Below, one piece after another: positions 47,145 to 57,293 of a stretch of 64,000 nt of DNA. The first letter of the stretch is position 1. The number at the start of each line of letters is the position of its first letter. Where the stretch lies: contig NZ_JBFCVK010000006.1 in the NCBI RefSeq assembly GCF_040712085.1, forward strand, positions 1-64,000, given 5' to 3'. The notes under the pieces were generated by a model, which was not told the DNA's origin, did not search any database, and worked only from the letters and a program-made list of their open reading frames with translations. The translations under genes and the position numbers were made by a program. Source of the DNA: Aquibaculum sediminis. GTDB taxonomy: Bacteria > Pseudomonadota > Alphaproteobacteria > Kiloniellales > DSM-21159.

Positions 47145-48182
47145 TCAGAAGCGCACGCGCCAGGAGAGTGTCAGGGCGCCGAAGCGATCGCCCTTGTCGC
47201 GGTTGCGGATCTGCGGTGTCCGGTAAACCTGGGTGTAGGCGAGGCGGACGTTTTCGTAGCTGACGGCAGCGCCGGCCTGAAGCTCGCCCACGAACCAGCG
47301 GCGGGAAACGCTGTGGCCGCCACCGAAGGTGTTCCCGTCGAGGAAGATGTCCCGCGCCACCCCACGGCCTTCGAGGCCGAGGAAGACATAGCCGCTGAGA
47401 CCGCCCACCTTGAAGAAGGTGCTGCCCGGCAGGCTGGGCCGGATGCGCGGCGGACCGAAGTCCTCTTCCAGATCGAAGCCGACGCGCCAGGACGCACCGG
47501 CCCCCGCGTAGGTGGCCACATTGCCCAGTGCCGCACCCACATGCGGCATCAGATCGATGCCGAAGCGGTCGCCGAAGGGCCGGTGATGGAACTGGCGCCA
47601 CTTGCGCTCATAGGAGAGCTGGATGCCGGGTTCGGTGCGCAATTGGTGCTGCCAGCCCTCGGCCTCCGGTGCCGAGATCAGGCGATGCACTGAGTTCTGT
47701 ACCTGGCGCCCCATCGCCGGCGGACCGACCACCCCGACATCGAGCGCCAGGCTCTGCAGGAGCTGATAGCGCGCGTCATAGGCCACGGCAGCCAGCCCGA
47801 GGTAAAGCCAGCCGGCGTAAGGCCGGTCATCCTTCTGGCGCCGACTGGTTTGTGTGTCTCGCGGCGTGAAGATGCTCTGTCCGACGGACAGGCTGTAGCG
47901 CAAGCGATCACCGTAGGTCAGGCCCGGTACGGTCTCGATCAGCCGGCGCGCCCAGTGCTCGCCCTGTATCTCCGGCGAGAGCCAGGTGAATTGCGTACCG
48001 TGCGTGTAGTCGCGGTCGGTGTCGTTGACGAGATCGTTCTCGATCTTCAGGGAGAAGGTACCGTCTTCCGGACGCACCGGCTGACGCGGCGCCTCGGGTT
48101 GGGCGGACTCTTGGGCAACCACAGGCGACACGAGAAGGCAGAGCAGCGCCCCGGTCAGACGACCAATCATTTTCCCACTCAT
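47145..48182 (-). CDS. LpxR-family outer-membrane protein (DUF2219)
   Basis: A 345-residue exported beta-barrel protein of the LpxR family. Salmonella LpxR removes the 3'-acyloxyacyl group of lipid A. A signal peptide (IGRLTGALLCLLVSPVVAQ) is followed by FSLKIENDLVNDTDRDYTHG, which matches the Asn-Asp/Thr active-site region, and by alternating barrel strands to the C-terminal SWRVRF ending in Phe. The catalytic His is likely in the RFHHR-like segment after YERKWRQ, but I cannot place it firmly. ATG 48182 is chosen; ATG 48170 is possible. The presence of this gene is notable because lipid A synthesis genes are missing from their usual locus. Confidence 0.78.
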   Translation of the reverse strand: MSGKMIGRLTGALLCLLVSPVVAQESAQPEAPRQPVRPEDGTFSLKIENDLVNDTDRDYTHGTQFTWLSPEIQGEHWARRLIETVPGLTYGDRLRYSLSVGQSIFTPRDTQTSRRQKDDRPYAGWLYLGLAAVAYDARYQLLQSLALDVGVVGPPAMGRQVQNSVHRLISAPEAEGWQHQLRTEPGIQLSYERKWRQFHHRPFGDRFGIDLMPHVGAALGNVATYAGAGASWRVGFDLEEDFGPPRIRPSLPGSTFFKVGGLSGYVFLGLEGRGVARDIFLDGNTFGGGHSVSRRWFVGELQAGAAVSYENVRLAYTQVYRTPQIRNRDKGDRFGALTLSWRVRF

Positions 48183-48271
48183 ACGGAGCTTCTGCCACAA
48201 AGACACCGCTTGTGCGTGTGTCTTTCTCGGGACAGGCGGGTCACAGGACTGCACCACACGGCGACAGTGTG

Positions 48272-49093
48272 TCAGGAAGCCGCCTCGGCCCTGTTCTGTG
48301 GATGTATCACCTTCACACCGGCGGCCATCAGACTTTCGCGCATGTTCACCGGCGGTGGGCGGTCGGTGAAGAGCCGGTCGATCTGGTCCAGATGCCCCAG
48401 TCGCACCAGTGCGTTGCGGCCGAATTTGGTGTGGTCGGCAACGAGATAGACCTGGCGGGAGTTGGCGATGATGGCCTGCGCCACCCGCACCTCCCGATAG
48501 TCGAAATCCAGCAGGGAGCCGTCGGGATCGATGCCGCTGATCCCGATGATGCCGATGTCGACCTTGAACTGCCCGATCAAGTCGATGGTTGCCTCTCCCA
48601 CGATGCCGCGGTCGCGGCTGCGCACCAAGCCACCGGCGACGATGACCTCGATGGCCGGATTCTCGCTCATGGTGGCCGCGACGTTGAGATTGTTGGTGAT
48701 CACCCGCAGGCCGTCGCGCCGCACCAGGCTGCGCGCAACGGCTTCGGTCGTGGTGCCGATGTTGAGGAACAGGGAGGCGCGCTCCGGCACCGCCTCGGTG
48801 ACCAGTTCGGCGATGAGGCGCTTTTCCTCGAGCTGCTTCACCCGGCGGGCGGGATAGGGCTCGTTCTCAACGCTGGACGGCAGGCCCGCACCGCCATGGT
48901 AGCGCAGCAGCATATCCTGGGCGCAGAGCGCATTGATGTCGCGGCGGATGGTCTGGGGGGTGACGCCAAAGTGCTCGGCCAGTCCCTCGATCGAGACAAA
49001 ACCCCGCTGCCGCGTCAGTTCCAGAATGCGCCGGCGGCGCGGGCTCAACACCGCCTCGTGCTTCGCCCCCTCCGCAGAAACGGCCTCTTTCAC
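48272..49093 (-). CDS. DeoR-family transcriptional regulator, GlpR-like
   Basis: A 273-residue repressor. The N-terminal winged helix is SIEGLAEHFGVTPQTIRRDINAL, and the C-terminal sugar-phosphate-sensing domain contains LFLNIGTTTEAVARSL, VIAGGLVRSRDRGIVGEA and YLVADHTKFGR. The sequence is closest in pattern to GlpR, which responds to glycerol 3-phosphate, but no glp genes are in the window, so its targets are elsewhere or include the neighbours. GTG 49093 follows GGGGAGG; the longer frame is not conserved. It is divergent from a small lipoprotein gene with a 185-base gap. Confidence 0.85.
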   Translation of the reverse strand: MKEAVSAEGAKHEAVLSPRRRRILELTRQRGFVSIEGLAEHFGVTPQTIRRDINALCAQDMLLRYHGGAGLPSSVENEPYPARRVKQLEEKRLIAELVTEAVPERASLFLNIGTTTEAVARSLVRRDGLRVITNNLNVAATMSENPAIEVIVAGGLVRSRDRGIVGEATIDLIGQFKVDIGIIGISGIDPDGSLLDFDYREVRVAQAIIANSRQVYLVADHTKFGRNALVRLGHLDQIDRLFTDRPPPVNMRESLMAAGVKVIHPQNRAEAAS

Positions 49094-49278
49094 CTGTGCC
49101 TCCCCTCGAGCTGCGGCGATCCGGCTATTGAAGCGGGGTGGAGGTTCGCTGTACAGGAAAGTCTCGGCAACGTTCCCAGCATTGCCATGCGGGCGCCACA
49201 TTACCCCGCATGCTGTCCAGCACCGCAGATTGGGGCTGCATCACCACGCTTCGCCAGAGCACGATTGGGAGATACCAG

Positions 49279-49647
49279 GTGACGCCTTCGGCCCATCCGA
49301 CCTATCAGTTCCGAGCGATCGCGGCGCGCAGCGCCCTGCTCGCCGGGCTGCTCCTCACCATGGGCGCCTGCCTGCACAGTGCCCCGCCCCCGCAGGTCAC
49401 CGGCGATCCGCGCGACAAGGTCGTGGCCGCCTACGGCCAGCCCCACGCCCGCCAGAGCAATGGCAACGTTGAGGTGTGGCAGTACTGCGAACCTGCCACC
49501 GGCGCGGATGCTGAGCGCGACGACAAGCTGCATCTGGTCTGGCTGATCGACGGGGTGGTCTCCCGGGAAAGTCATCACCGCTACGACCTCGACGGCTGCC
49601 GCAAACTCTTCGTCGTCGACCTGGGCTCCCTGCCGCACCGAAGCTGA
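49279..49647 (+). CDS. Small lipoprotein with SmpA/OmlA-like fold
   Basis: A predicted 122-residue lipoprotein. Signal peptide AIAARSALLAGLLLTMGA precedes Cys, the likely lipidation site, within MGAC. The mature part has the pattern of the small SmpA/OmlA (BamE-like) domain: GDPRDKVVAAYGQPHARQS, then NVEVWQYC. This type of domain occurs in BamE and several lipoproteins, but similarity is too weak to call it BamE. GTG 49279 is preceded by GGGAG. It stands alone before the DMT permease gene. Function unknown. Confidence 0.6.
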   Translation: MTPSAHPTYQFRAIAARSALLAGLLLTMGACLHSAPPPQVTGDPRDKVVAAYGQPHARQSNGNVEVWQYCEPATGADAERDDKLHLVWLIDGVVSRESHHRYDLDGCRKLFVVDLGSLPHRS

Positions 49648-49744
49648 GAAGAGATTGGCTGCGGTCTCCCCTGCAGGATTCGCAGCCCAAATGACCGGGC
49701 AATGCATGTAGGCTCCCTCGCAGTCAGGGAACCACAGCAGTCGC

Positions 49745-50713
49745 ATGAGCCAAGCGTCCGATACCGGAGAGGCCACGCCAGCGCCGCGCGCGGCGGTTGC
49801 CGACCCTCCAACAGTCACGGCAGAGCAGCAGGGTCGCGGTGACCGCACCCTGAACGGCATCGCCATGATGCTGATCGCCGTCAGCCTCTTCTCGCTGATG
49901 GACGGCTTCGTGAAGTGGCTCGGCGACGACTACCCGACGATGCAGATCGTCTTCTTTCGTTCGCTCTTCGCCTTCATCCCGCTGGCCTTCATCATCCACC
50001 GCATGGGCGGGATGAGCAGCGCCCTGCGGGTGCGCCGGCCCGGGGGGCATCTGCTGCGCTGCCTGTGCGGCACGGCGGCCATGTCGCTGCTCTTCTACGC
50101 CTACAGCCAGATGAAGCTGGCCGATGCCGTGGCCATCAGCTTCGCCGCCCCGCTCTTCATCACCCTGCTCTCGGTCCCCATGCTGGGCGAGAAGGTGGGG
50201 ATGCGGCGCTGGCTCGCTTGCCTGGTCGGCTTCGTCGGCGTGGTGATCATGATCCAGCCCGGCCCCGGGGTCTTCCAGGTGATCGCCCTGGTCCCGCTGC
50301 TCGGCGCGCTCTTCAACGCGCTGGCGATGATCTACGTGCGCAGCCTGTCTCGCACCGAGACCAACGCGTCCATCATTTTCTGGTTCACCGTCAGCACCAC
50401 GCTGCTCTCCGGTGCCTTCATGCCCATCCAATGGGTGATGCCGGTGGGTTGGGACTGGGGACTGCTGATCATGGTCGGCCTGCTGGGCGGCGGCGCGCAG
50501 ATCGCCATGACCGCTGCCTTCAGCCGGGGCGCCGTGGCCGTGATCATGCCCTTCAAGTACACCTCGATGCTCTGGGCGGTGCTGACCGGCTGGCTGATCT
50601 GGGGCGAGACCCCGGGCCTGCACATCTGGCTCGGCTGGCCCCTGGTGGTGCTGAGCGGTCTCTACATCGTCTATCGTGAGGCGATGCTGCGCCGGAGTAC
50701 GCGCACAGGCTGA
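49745..50713 (+). CDS. DMT-family (EamA) permease
   Basis: A 322-residue inner-membrane transporter with ten helices in two EamA repeats, the first starting LNGIAMMLIAVSLFSLMDGFVKWLG, the second GALFNALAMIYVRSLSRTE. The family exports metabolites such as amino acids or purines, or imports S-adenosylmethionine in some members. Substrate cannot be told. A 35-residue polar N-terminal extension precedes the first helix. The stop is next to that of the convergent holC. Confidence 0.85.
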   Translation: MSQASDTGEATPAPRAAVADPPTVTAEQQGRGDRTLNGIAMMLIAVSLFSLMDGFVKWLGDDYPTMQIVFFRSLFAFIPLAFIIHRMGGMSSALRVRRPGGHLLRCLCGTAAMSLLFYAYSQMKLADAVAISFAAPLFITLLSVPMLGEKVGMRRWLACLVGFVGVVIMIQPGPGVFQVIALVPLLGALFNALAMIYVRSLSRTETNASIIFWFTVSTTLLSGAFMPIQWVMPVGWDWGLLIMVGLLGGGAQIAMTAAFSRGAVAVIMPFKYTSMLWAVLTGWLIWGETPGLHIWLGWPLVVLSGLYIVYREAMLRRSTRTG

Positions 50714-50714
50714 C

Positions 50715-51167
50715 TCAACCCTGCTGCTTGCTCCAGCGCCCACGCGCGTCCTGCTGCCAGTAGCTGATCGAGTGGCCGGCGGCTTTGAGCTCCTTCCACT
50801 GCGCCCGCGCAGCGGTAAGCGCTCCCTGGTCCCCGCCATCGAACAGCAGGGCACAGAGCTCGTAGTCGTCGATCTGCGCCGAGGTCGCGCCGTCGGTCAG
50901 GAAGAGATAGGCCGCGCCGTTGGGATTCTCGTCGGTCTCGGTGATCCAGACCGGCTGTGCCTCGGCGTGGCCGTCGCGGGCGCTGCCATGCGGCAGGAAG
51001 CCGCGGTCGTCATAGGTCCAGAGCAGGCCGCAAAGCCACTCCACCCGCTCCACCGAGCGGGCCATGACCACCGCACGCTTGCCGCGCTCCAGCGTCTTTT
51101 CCAGAAGTTGCGGCAGCGCGCGGTCCAGGCCCGTCGTCGTCAGATGATAAAAGCGGACCTCCGTCAC
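50715..51167 (-). CDS. holC: DNA polymerase III chi subunit
   Basis: A 150-residue clamp-loader accessory that links the tau complex to single-stranded DNA-binding protein. It contains the family start MTEVRFYHLTTTGLDRALPQLLEKTLERG and the SWLxPHG-like segment DRGFLPHGSARDG, followed by QPVWITETDENPNGA. It is 21 bases downstream of pepA in the same direction, the conserved pepA-holC arrangement. Length is normal. Confidence 0.93.
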   Translation of the reverse strand: MTEVRFYHLTTTGLDRALPQLLEKTLERGKRAVVMARSVERVEWLCGLLWTYDDRGFLPHGSARDGHAEAQPVWITETDENPNGAAYLFLTDGATSAQIDDYELCALLFDGGDQGALTAARAQWKELKAAGHSISYWQQDARGRWSKQQG

Positions 51168-51188
51168 GCTGCCCTCCGCAGCCTGCGG

Positions 51189-52685
<1,497 letters not shown>

Positions 52686-52813
52686 CGATGACCTCGCGAT
52701 TGACTGAAAAAGGCCGCCAGGGCCTGCAGGCCGGGGCAGTTTGAACTAAGCGATAAGCGGCCCCGGCGAAGGCGTCAATGACTCCGCCGGGGCAGGCAGG
52801 GGCTGCAGGCCGA

Positions 52814-54208
52814 TCAGGCCTCCAGCGACTTGACGATGTCCTCGCACATCTTCTTGGCGTCGGCGAGGAGCATCATGGTCTGATCCATGTAGAACAGCGG
52901 ATTGTCCACGCCGGCATAGCCGCTGGCCATGGAACGCTTCACGAAGAGCACGTTCTGCGCCTTCTCCACGTCCAGCACCGGCATGCCATAAATGGGCGAG
53001 GCCGGGTCCGTCTTGGCCGAGGGGTTGGTGACATCGTTGGCGCCGATGACGAAGGCCACATCGGTTTCCGAGAATTCGCGGTTGATCTCGTCCATCTCGA
53101 ATACCTCGTCGTAGGGCACGTTGGCCTCGGCGAGCAGCACATTCATGTGTCCCGGCATCCGCCCGGCCACGGGGTGAATGGCGTACTTCACCTCGACGCC
53201 CTCTTTCTTGAGCAGATCGGCCATCTCACGCAGGGCATGCTGGGCCTGGGCCACGGCCATGCCATAGCCGGGGATGATGATCACCTTCTCGGCGTTGCGC
53301 ATCAGGAAGGCTGCATCCTCGGCCGCCCCCTGACGATAGGTCCGGTCCTCATCGCCACCGCCCCCGGCAGCGGCACTCTCTCCCCCGAAACCACCCAGGA
53401 TCACGGAGAAGAAGGAACGGTTCATGCCCTTGCACATGATGTAGCTGAGGATGGCGCCGGCCGATCCGACGAGCGCGCCGGTGATGATCAGAAGGTTGTT
53501 CCCCAGCGTGAAGCCAATGCCTGCCGCAGCCCAGCCCGAGTAGGAGTTGAGCATGGAGATGACGACTGGCATGTCGGCGCCGCCGATCGGGATGATGATC
53601 AGTACACCCAGCAGCAGCGTCAGCAGCACCAGCAGCCAGAAGGCCGTCGCCGACTGCCCCGCCACCATCCAGATGATCAGCACGACGGTGAGAATGCCCA
53701 GCGCCAGGTTCAGCCAATGCTGCATCGGGAAGACCACGGGCCTGCCACTGACCAGGCCCTGAAGCTTGGCAAAGGCAACGATCGAGCCGGTGAAGGTGAT
53801 GGCGCCAATGGCGGCACCGATCGACATCTCGATCAAGGATGCAGCCTTGATGGCGCCCGGCAGCCCGATGCCGTAGGCGGCCGGATTGTAGAAGGCCGCA
53901 GCCGCCACGAGCACAGCGGCCAGACCCACCAGAGAGTGGAAGGCCGCCACCAGCTGCGGCAGTGCCGTCATCTGGATGCGCAGGGCGATCATGGTGCCAA
54001 TCGACCCGCCGACGATGACGCCAGCGAGAATGAGAACGAAGTTGACCTCCGGCAGGATGAAAAGCGTGGTCAACACGGCAATGGCCATGCCGGCCATGCC
54101 ATAGCGCAGACCCCCGCGGCTCGTTTCCGGATGCGACAGTCCGCGCAGCGCCAGAATGAAACAGATGGAGGCGACGAGGTAGAACAGGGCGGCGAGATCG
54201 TGACTCAT
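52814..54208 (-). CDS. pntB: NAD(P) transhydrogenase beta subunit
   Basis: A 464-residue subunit of the proton-pumping transhydrogenase that makes NADPH from NADH using the proton gradient. The N-terminal half has nine helices (LAALFYLVASICFILALRGL first) and the C-terminal domain III binds NADP: VIIIPGYGMAVAQAQHAL, GRMPGHMNVLLAEA and GANDVTNPSA. The last conserved KRSMASGYAGVDNPLF is complete. It is the last gene of the split three-gene arrangement pntA1-pntA2-pntB. Confidence 0.96.
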   Translation of the reverse strand: MSHDLAALFYLVASICFILALRGLSHPETSRGGLRYGMAGMAIAVLTTLFILPEVNFVLILAGVIVGGSIGTMIALRIQMTALPQLVAAFHSLVGLAAVLVAAAAFYNPAAYGIGLPGAIKAASLIEMSIGAAIGAITFTGSIVAFAKLQGLVSGRPVVFPMQHWLNLALGILTVVLIIWMVAGQSATAFWLLVLLTLLLGVLIIIPIGGADMPVVISMLNSYSGWAAAGIGFTLGNNLLIITGALVGSAGAILSYIMCKGMNRSFFSVILGGFGGESAAAGGGGDEDRTYRQGAAEDAAFLMRNAEKVIIIPGYGMAVAQAQHALREMADLLKKEGVEVKYAIHPVAGRMPGHMNVLLAEANVPYDEVFEMDEINREFSETDVAFVIGANDVTNPSAKTDPASPIYGMPVLDVEKAQNVLFVKRSMASGYAGVDNPLFYMDQTMMLLADAKKMCEDIVKSLEA

Positions 54209-54224
54209 TGTGCTTTCCCTCGCC

Positions 54225-54647
54225 TCATCTCTGCTTTTTCTTGAACATCGACAGCATCCGGTGGGTCACCAGGAAGCCACCGAAGATGTTCACGCTGGCC
54301 AGCGTCACGGCGATGAAGCCCATGATCTCGCTGAAGCCGTAGCCGCCGGTGCCGGCGGCGATCAGGGCGCCGACGATGATCACCGAGGAAATGGCGTTGG
54401 TCACACCCATCAGCGGCGAATGCAGCGCCGGGGTGACGCGCCAGACCACGTGGTAGCCGACGAAGATCGCCAGCACGAAGACTGTCAGCCCTGTGACCAG
54501 CGGCGACGGCCCCACGGCTTCGGCCAGTGGTGCGCCGGTCTCGGCCCCCACCCGCGCCGCTTCGCGCGCCAGGTCCGCTGCGCCGTCCGACAGCGCCCGG
54601 GCCTGGTTGGCCAGGTCGATGGCCTGATCGATCAGCTTCTCGCTCAT
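54225..54647 (-). CDS. pntA2: NAD(P) transhydrogenase alpha-2 subunit (membrane part)
   Basis: A 140-residue membrane subunit with helices such as LVTGLTVFVLAIFVGYHVVW and TPALHSPLMGVTNAISSVIIVGAL, which contribute to the proton channel. It corresponds to the C-terminal domain of E. coli PntA; in alphaproteobacteria it is a separate protein. A polar N-terminal segment of about 50 residues precedes the first helix. It follows pntA1 with one base between stop and start and precedes pntB by 16 bases. Confidence 0.95.
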   Translation of the reverse strand: MSEKLIDQAIDLANQARALSDGAADLAREAARVGAETGAPLAEAVGPSPLVTGLTVFVLAIFVGYHVVWRVTPALHSPLMGVTNAISSVIIVGALIAAGTGGYGFSEIMGFIAVTLASVNIFGGFLVTHRMLSMFKKKQR

Positions 54648-54648
54648 C

Positions 54649-55794
54649 TCACTCCCCCTTTTCCGCCGGTGCGAGCGCCGGATGGACCACCGCGCCCTCC
54701 CGTGTCACCAGGGTGCCCTTCACGATCTCGTCGTCCCAATCGACCTTCAGGGCCTTGCTCTCCTTGTCAAAGAGCAGGGAGACGAAATTGAAGAGGTTGT
54801 TGGCATAAAGCATGGAGGCATCGGCCGCGAGGCGGCCGGGCACGTTGCGGTGGCCCAGGATCCTGACGCCACCGACATCGACCACCTCGCCCGGCTGTGA
54901 CAGCGCGACGTTTCCGCCGTTCTCCACCGCCAGGTCGACGACCACCGACCCGGGCTTCATGGAGCGCAGCATCTCCTCGCTCACCAGCCGCGGCGCGGGG
55001 CGTCCGGGTATCAACGCCGTGGTGATGACCACGTCCATCTTCGGGATCGATTCGGCCAGGAGCGTCGCCTGCTTCTTCAGGTACTCAGCGCTCATTTCCT
55101 TGGCATAACCGCCGGCGGTCTCCGCCTGCTTGAACTCCTCGTCCTCCACGGCCAGGAACTTGCCGCCAAGAGACTGCACCTGCTCCTTGGCCGCCGGGCG
55201 CACATCGGTGGCATGGACCACGGCCCCCAGGCGCTTGGCAGTGGCGATGGCCTGCAGGCCGGCCACGCCGGCGCCCATGATCAGAACCTGCGCCGGATTG
55301 ATGCGCCCTGCGGGCGTCATCATCATCGGAAAGGCGCGCCCATAGGTCGCGGCCGCATCGATCACCGCCTTATAGCCGGCCAAGTTCGCTTGGCTGGAGA
55401 GCACATCCATGGACTGGGCGCGGGTGATGCGCGGCATCAGGTCCATGGCAAAGGCGCCGACACCGGCCTCCGCCAGTGCGTTCAACTCCTCGCCCGCCCG
55501 GAAGGGGTCGAGGATACAGACGAGCAGCGCCGACTTCGGCAGGTTTGGCAACTCCTCCGGCAAGGGCCGGCGGACCTTGAGCACAAGATCGGCGCCACTG
55601 ACGGCAGCCGCAGCGTCGCTGGCAATCTCGGCGCCCTGGTCGGCGTAGGCCTGGTCAGGCAGGGACGCCCCCTCCCCAGCCCCGCTCTCGATCGCGACGT
55701 CGATACCGAGACCCTTGAACTTCTTGACGCTTTCCGGCGTCGCCGCAACGCGCGGCTCGTCCGGGCGCCGCTCCTTCAGGATGGCGATCTTCAT
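54649..55794 (-). CDS. pntA1: NAD(P) transhydrogenase alpha-1 subunit (NAD-binding)
   Basis: A 381-residue soluble subunit binding NAD(H), related to alanine dehydrogenase. It starts MKIAILKERRPDEPRVAATP, with the Arg-Asp loop LMPRITRAQSMDVLSSQANLA and the Rossmann dinucleotide motif QVLIMGAGVAGLQAIATAKRLGA, followed by VVHATDVRPAAKEQV. It is the first gene of the pnt operon. Upstream lies a leader with three alternating 7-bp repeats that may regulate it. Confidence 0.95.
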   Translation of the reverse strand: MKIAILKERRPDEPRVAATPESVKKFKGLGIDVAIESGAGEGASLPDQAYADQGAEIASDAAAAVSGADLVLKVRRPLPEELPNLPKSALLVCILDPFRAGEELNALAEAGVGAFAMDLMPRITRAQSMDVLSSQANLAGYKAVIDAAATYGRAFPMMMTPAGRINPAQVLIMGAGVAGLQAIATAKRLGAVVHATDVRPAAKEQVQSLGGKFLAVEDEEFKQAETAGGYAKEMSAEYLKKQATLLAESIPKMDVVITTALIPGRPAPRLVSEEMLRSMKPGSVVVDLAVENGGNVALSQPGEVVDVGGVRILGHRNVPGRLAADASMLYANNLFNFVSLLFDKESKALKVDWDDEIVKGTLVTREGAVVHPALAPAEKGE

Positions 55795-56109
55795 CGGCTA
55801 CCTTTCCCAAACCCCTCGCACAGGGCGGCTTTGCAGTGATCCCCCGAACCGGATCACGGTGATCCAGTCTGGATTCAAACCCGAAACGCAGATCCACTCA
55901 ATCGATCGGATTGCCAAGCGATTCCGATAAATTGCGATCTGCATTAACGTTATGGATCATGCCGCGCCGGACAGTCTCCCACAAGCCCGGGTGCTCATCG
56001 GCGCGGGCAAACGCACTCGGTGCGCGGTTTTACTGGCACCAGGGTCGGCGGTTCCTAAATGCAAGCTCAAGAGCCCGCCGAACAGAGCCGAACAGAGGAG
56101 ACCAGGCTG
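55795..56109. other. 315-bp divergent intergenic region between pntA1 and the sugar dehydrogenase gene
   Basis: This gap must hold the divergent promoters of the pnt operon and the sugar dehydrogenase. I could not place a convincing -35/-10 pair on either strand. The AT-rich part is about 55905-55960 (GATAAATTGC, ATTAACGTTAT). A conspicuous array of 7-bp repeats lies near the pnt start (separate entry). Short open frames here look like chance. Confidence 0.5.
55836..55865. promoter_or_regulatory. Array of three alternating 7-bp repeats upstream of pntA1
   Basis: GTGATCC (55836-55842), GGATCAC (55851-55857) and GTGATCC (55859-55865) alternate in orientation. The last two form a 15-bp palindrome, GGATCACGGTGATCC; the first two form an inverted repeat with an 8-base loop. 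The array lies 42-71 bases upstream of the pntA1 start and may be an operator or a switchable leader RNA hairpin. Confidence 0.5.
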
Positions 56110-57282
56110 ATGCCCGCGAATAATCCGCTTTCCCTCTCGTCTTCCCGGGGGCTTGTGGCCGCATCCCTGCTCACCGCCGGCTTGGCGCTGACTGCCTGCA
56201 GCGCTCCGGCAGGCGCCCAGCCTTCCGAGCAGGACTCCTGGGAGTACGCGTTTCGGTTGGTCCCGCTCGTGGAAGGGCTCGAGCACCCCTGGGGGCTTGC
56301 CTTCCTGCCGGACGGACGCAAGCTCGTGACCGAGCGGCCCGGACGCCTGCGCGTGATCGACCGGGAGCACCGTATGGATCCAGAACCCGTTCCCGGCGTG
56401 CCGGAGGTGGTGGCGCAGGGCCAGGGCGGCCTCTTGGACATCGCCCTCCACCCGGACTTCGAGGAGAACGGCTGGGTCTACTTCACGCTCGCCGGTCAGG
56501 ACGGGCGATCCGTCACCACGCAGCTCGCTCGGGCCCGATTCGATGGTGACGCGCTGCAGGACACCGCCATCCTCTTCTCGGCCAAGACTGAAGGCTCGGG
56601 CGGACGGCATTTCGGCAGCCGGATCGTCTTCGATCGCGAGGGCTATCTCTGGATGACCATCGGCGAGCGCGGCAGCGCCGACGAGGCCCAGAATCTCGCC
56701 AATCACAACGGAACGCTGCTGCGCCTGCACGATGATGGAAGCGTGCCTGCAGACAATCCCTTCGTCGACGAACCCGACGCACGACCGGAGATCTGGTCCT
56801 ACGGCCATCGCAACGCCCAGGGCATGACCCTCCATCCGGACACGGGCCGCCTCTGGCTGCACGAGCACGGACCGCGGGGCGGGGACGAGATCAACCTTCC
56901 GGAAGCCGGCCTGAACTTCGGCTGGCCGGTCACCACCCATGGCACAGCCTACTCGGGCCTGCCCATGGGCGTGGGGCCGGAGGCGCCGGGCATGGAGCCG
57001 CCGCTGCTGCACTGGACGCCCTCCATCGCGCCGTCCGGCATGGCCTTCTATACAGGGGAGGATTTCCCGGCCTGGCAGGGCGACATCTTCGTTGGCGCCT
57101 TGGCACTGCCGCAGTTGCGGCGTGTCATCATGGACGGAAGCGACATCACCGGCGAGGAGACGCTGCTGGGTGACTGGGGGCAACGGATCCGCGACGTGCG
57201 GATGGGCCCCGACGGCTATCTCTACCTTTTGACCGATGCATCACAAGGCGCGCTGCTGCGTCTGGAACCAATCGAAGAGTGA
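56110..57282 (+). CDS. PQQ-dependent aldose sugar dehydrogenase family lipoprotein
   Basis: A 390-residue exported protein of the soluble glucose/aldose sugar dehydrogenase (GSDH, YliI-like) beta-propeller family. An N-terminal signal sequence ends in a lipobox-like LALTACSAP, so it may be membrane-anchored in the periplasm. Propeller motifs include LEHPWGLAFLPDGRKLVTERPGR, GGLLDIALHPDFEENGWVY, GSGGRHFGSRIVFDREGYLW (the PQQ and calcium His-Arg area), and SYGHRNAQGMTLHP. It would oxidise sugars with PQQ; no PQQ synthesis gene is in the window. ATG 56110 follows GGAG about 10 bases upstream. The next gene starts 11 bases later, so they are cotranscribed. Confidence 0.85.
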   Translation: MPANNPLSLSSSRGLVAASLLTAGLALTACSAPAGAQPSEQDSWEYAFRLVPLVEGLEHPWGLAFLPDGRKLVTERPGRLRVIDREHRMDPEPVPGVPEVVAQGQGGLLDIALHPDFEENGWVYFTLAGQDGRSVTTQLARARFDGDALQDTAILFSAKTEGSGGRHFGSRIVFDREGYLWMTIGERGSADEAQNLANHNGTLLRLHDDGSVPADNPFVDEPDARPEIWSYGHRNAQGMTLHPDTGRLWLHEHGPRGGDEINLPEAGLNFGWPVTTHGTAYSGLPMGVGPEAPGMEPPLLHWTPSIAPSGMAFYTGEDFPAWQGDIFVGALALPQLRRVIMDGSDITGEETLLGDWGQRIRDVRMGPDGYLYLLTDASQGALLRLEPIEE

Positions 57283-57293
57283 AGGAGACGAGA

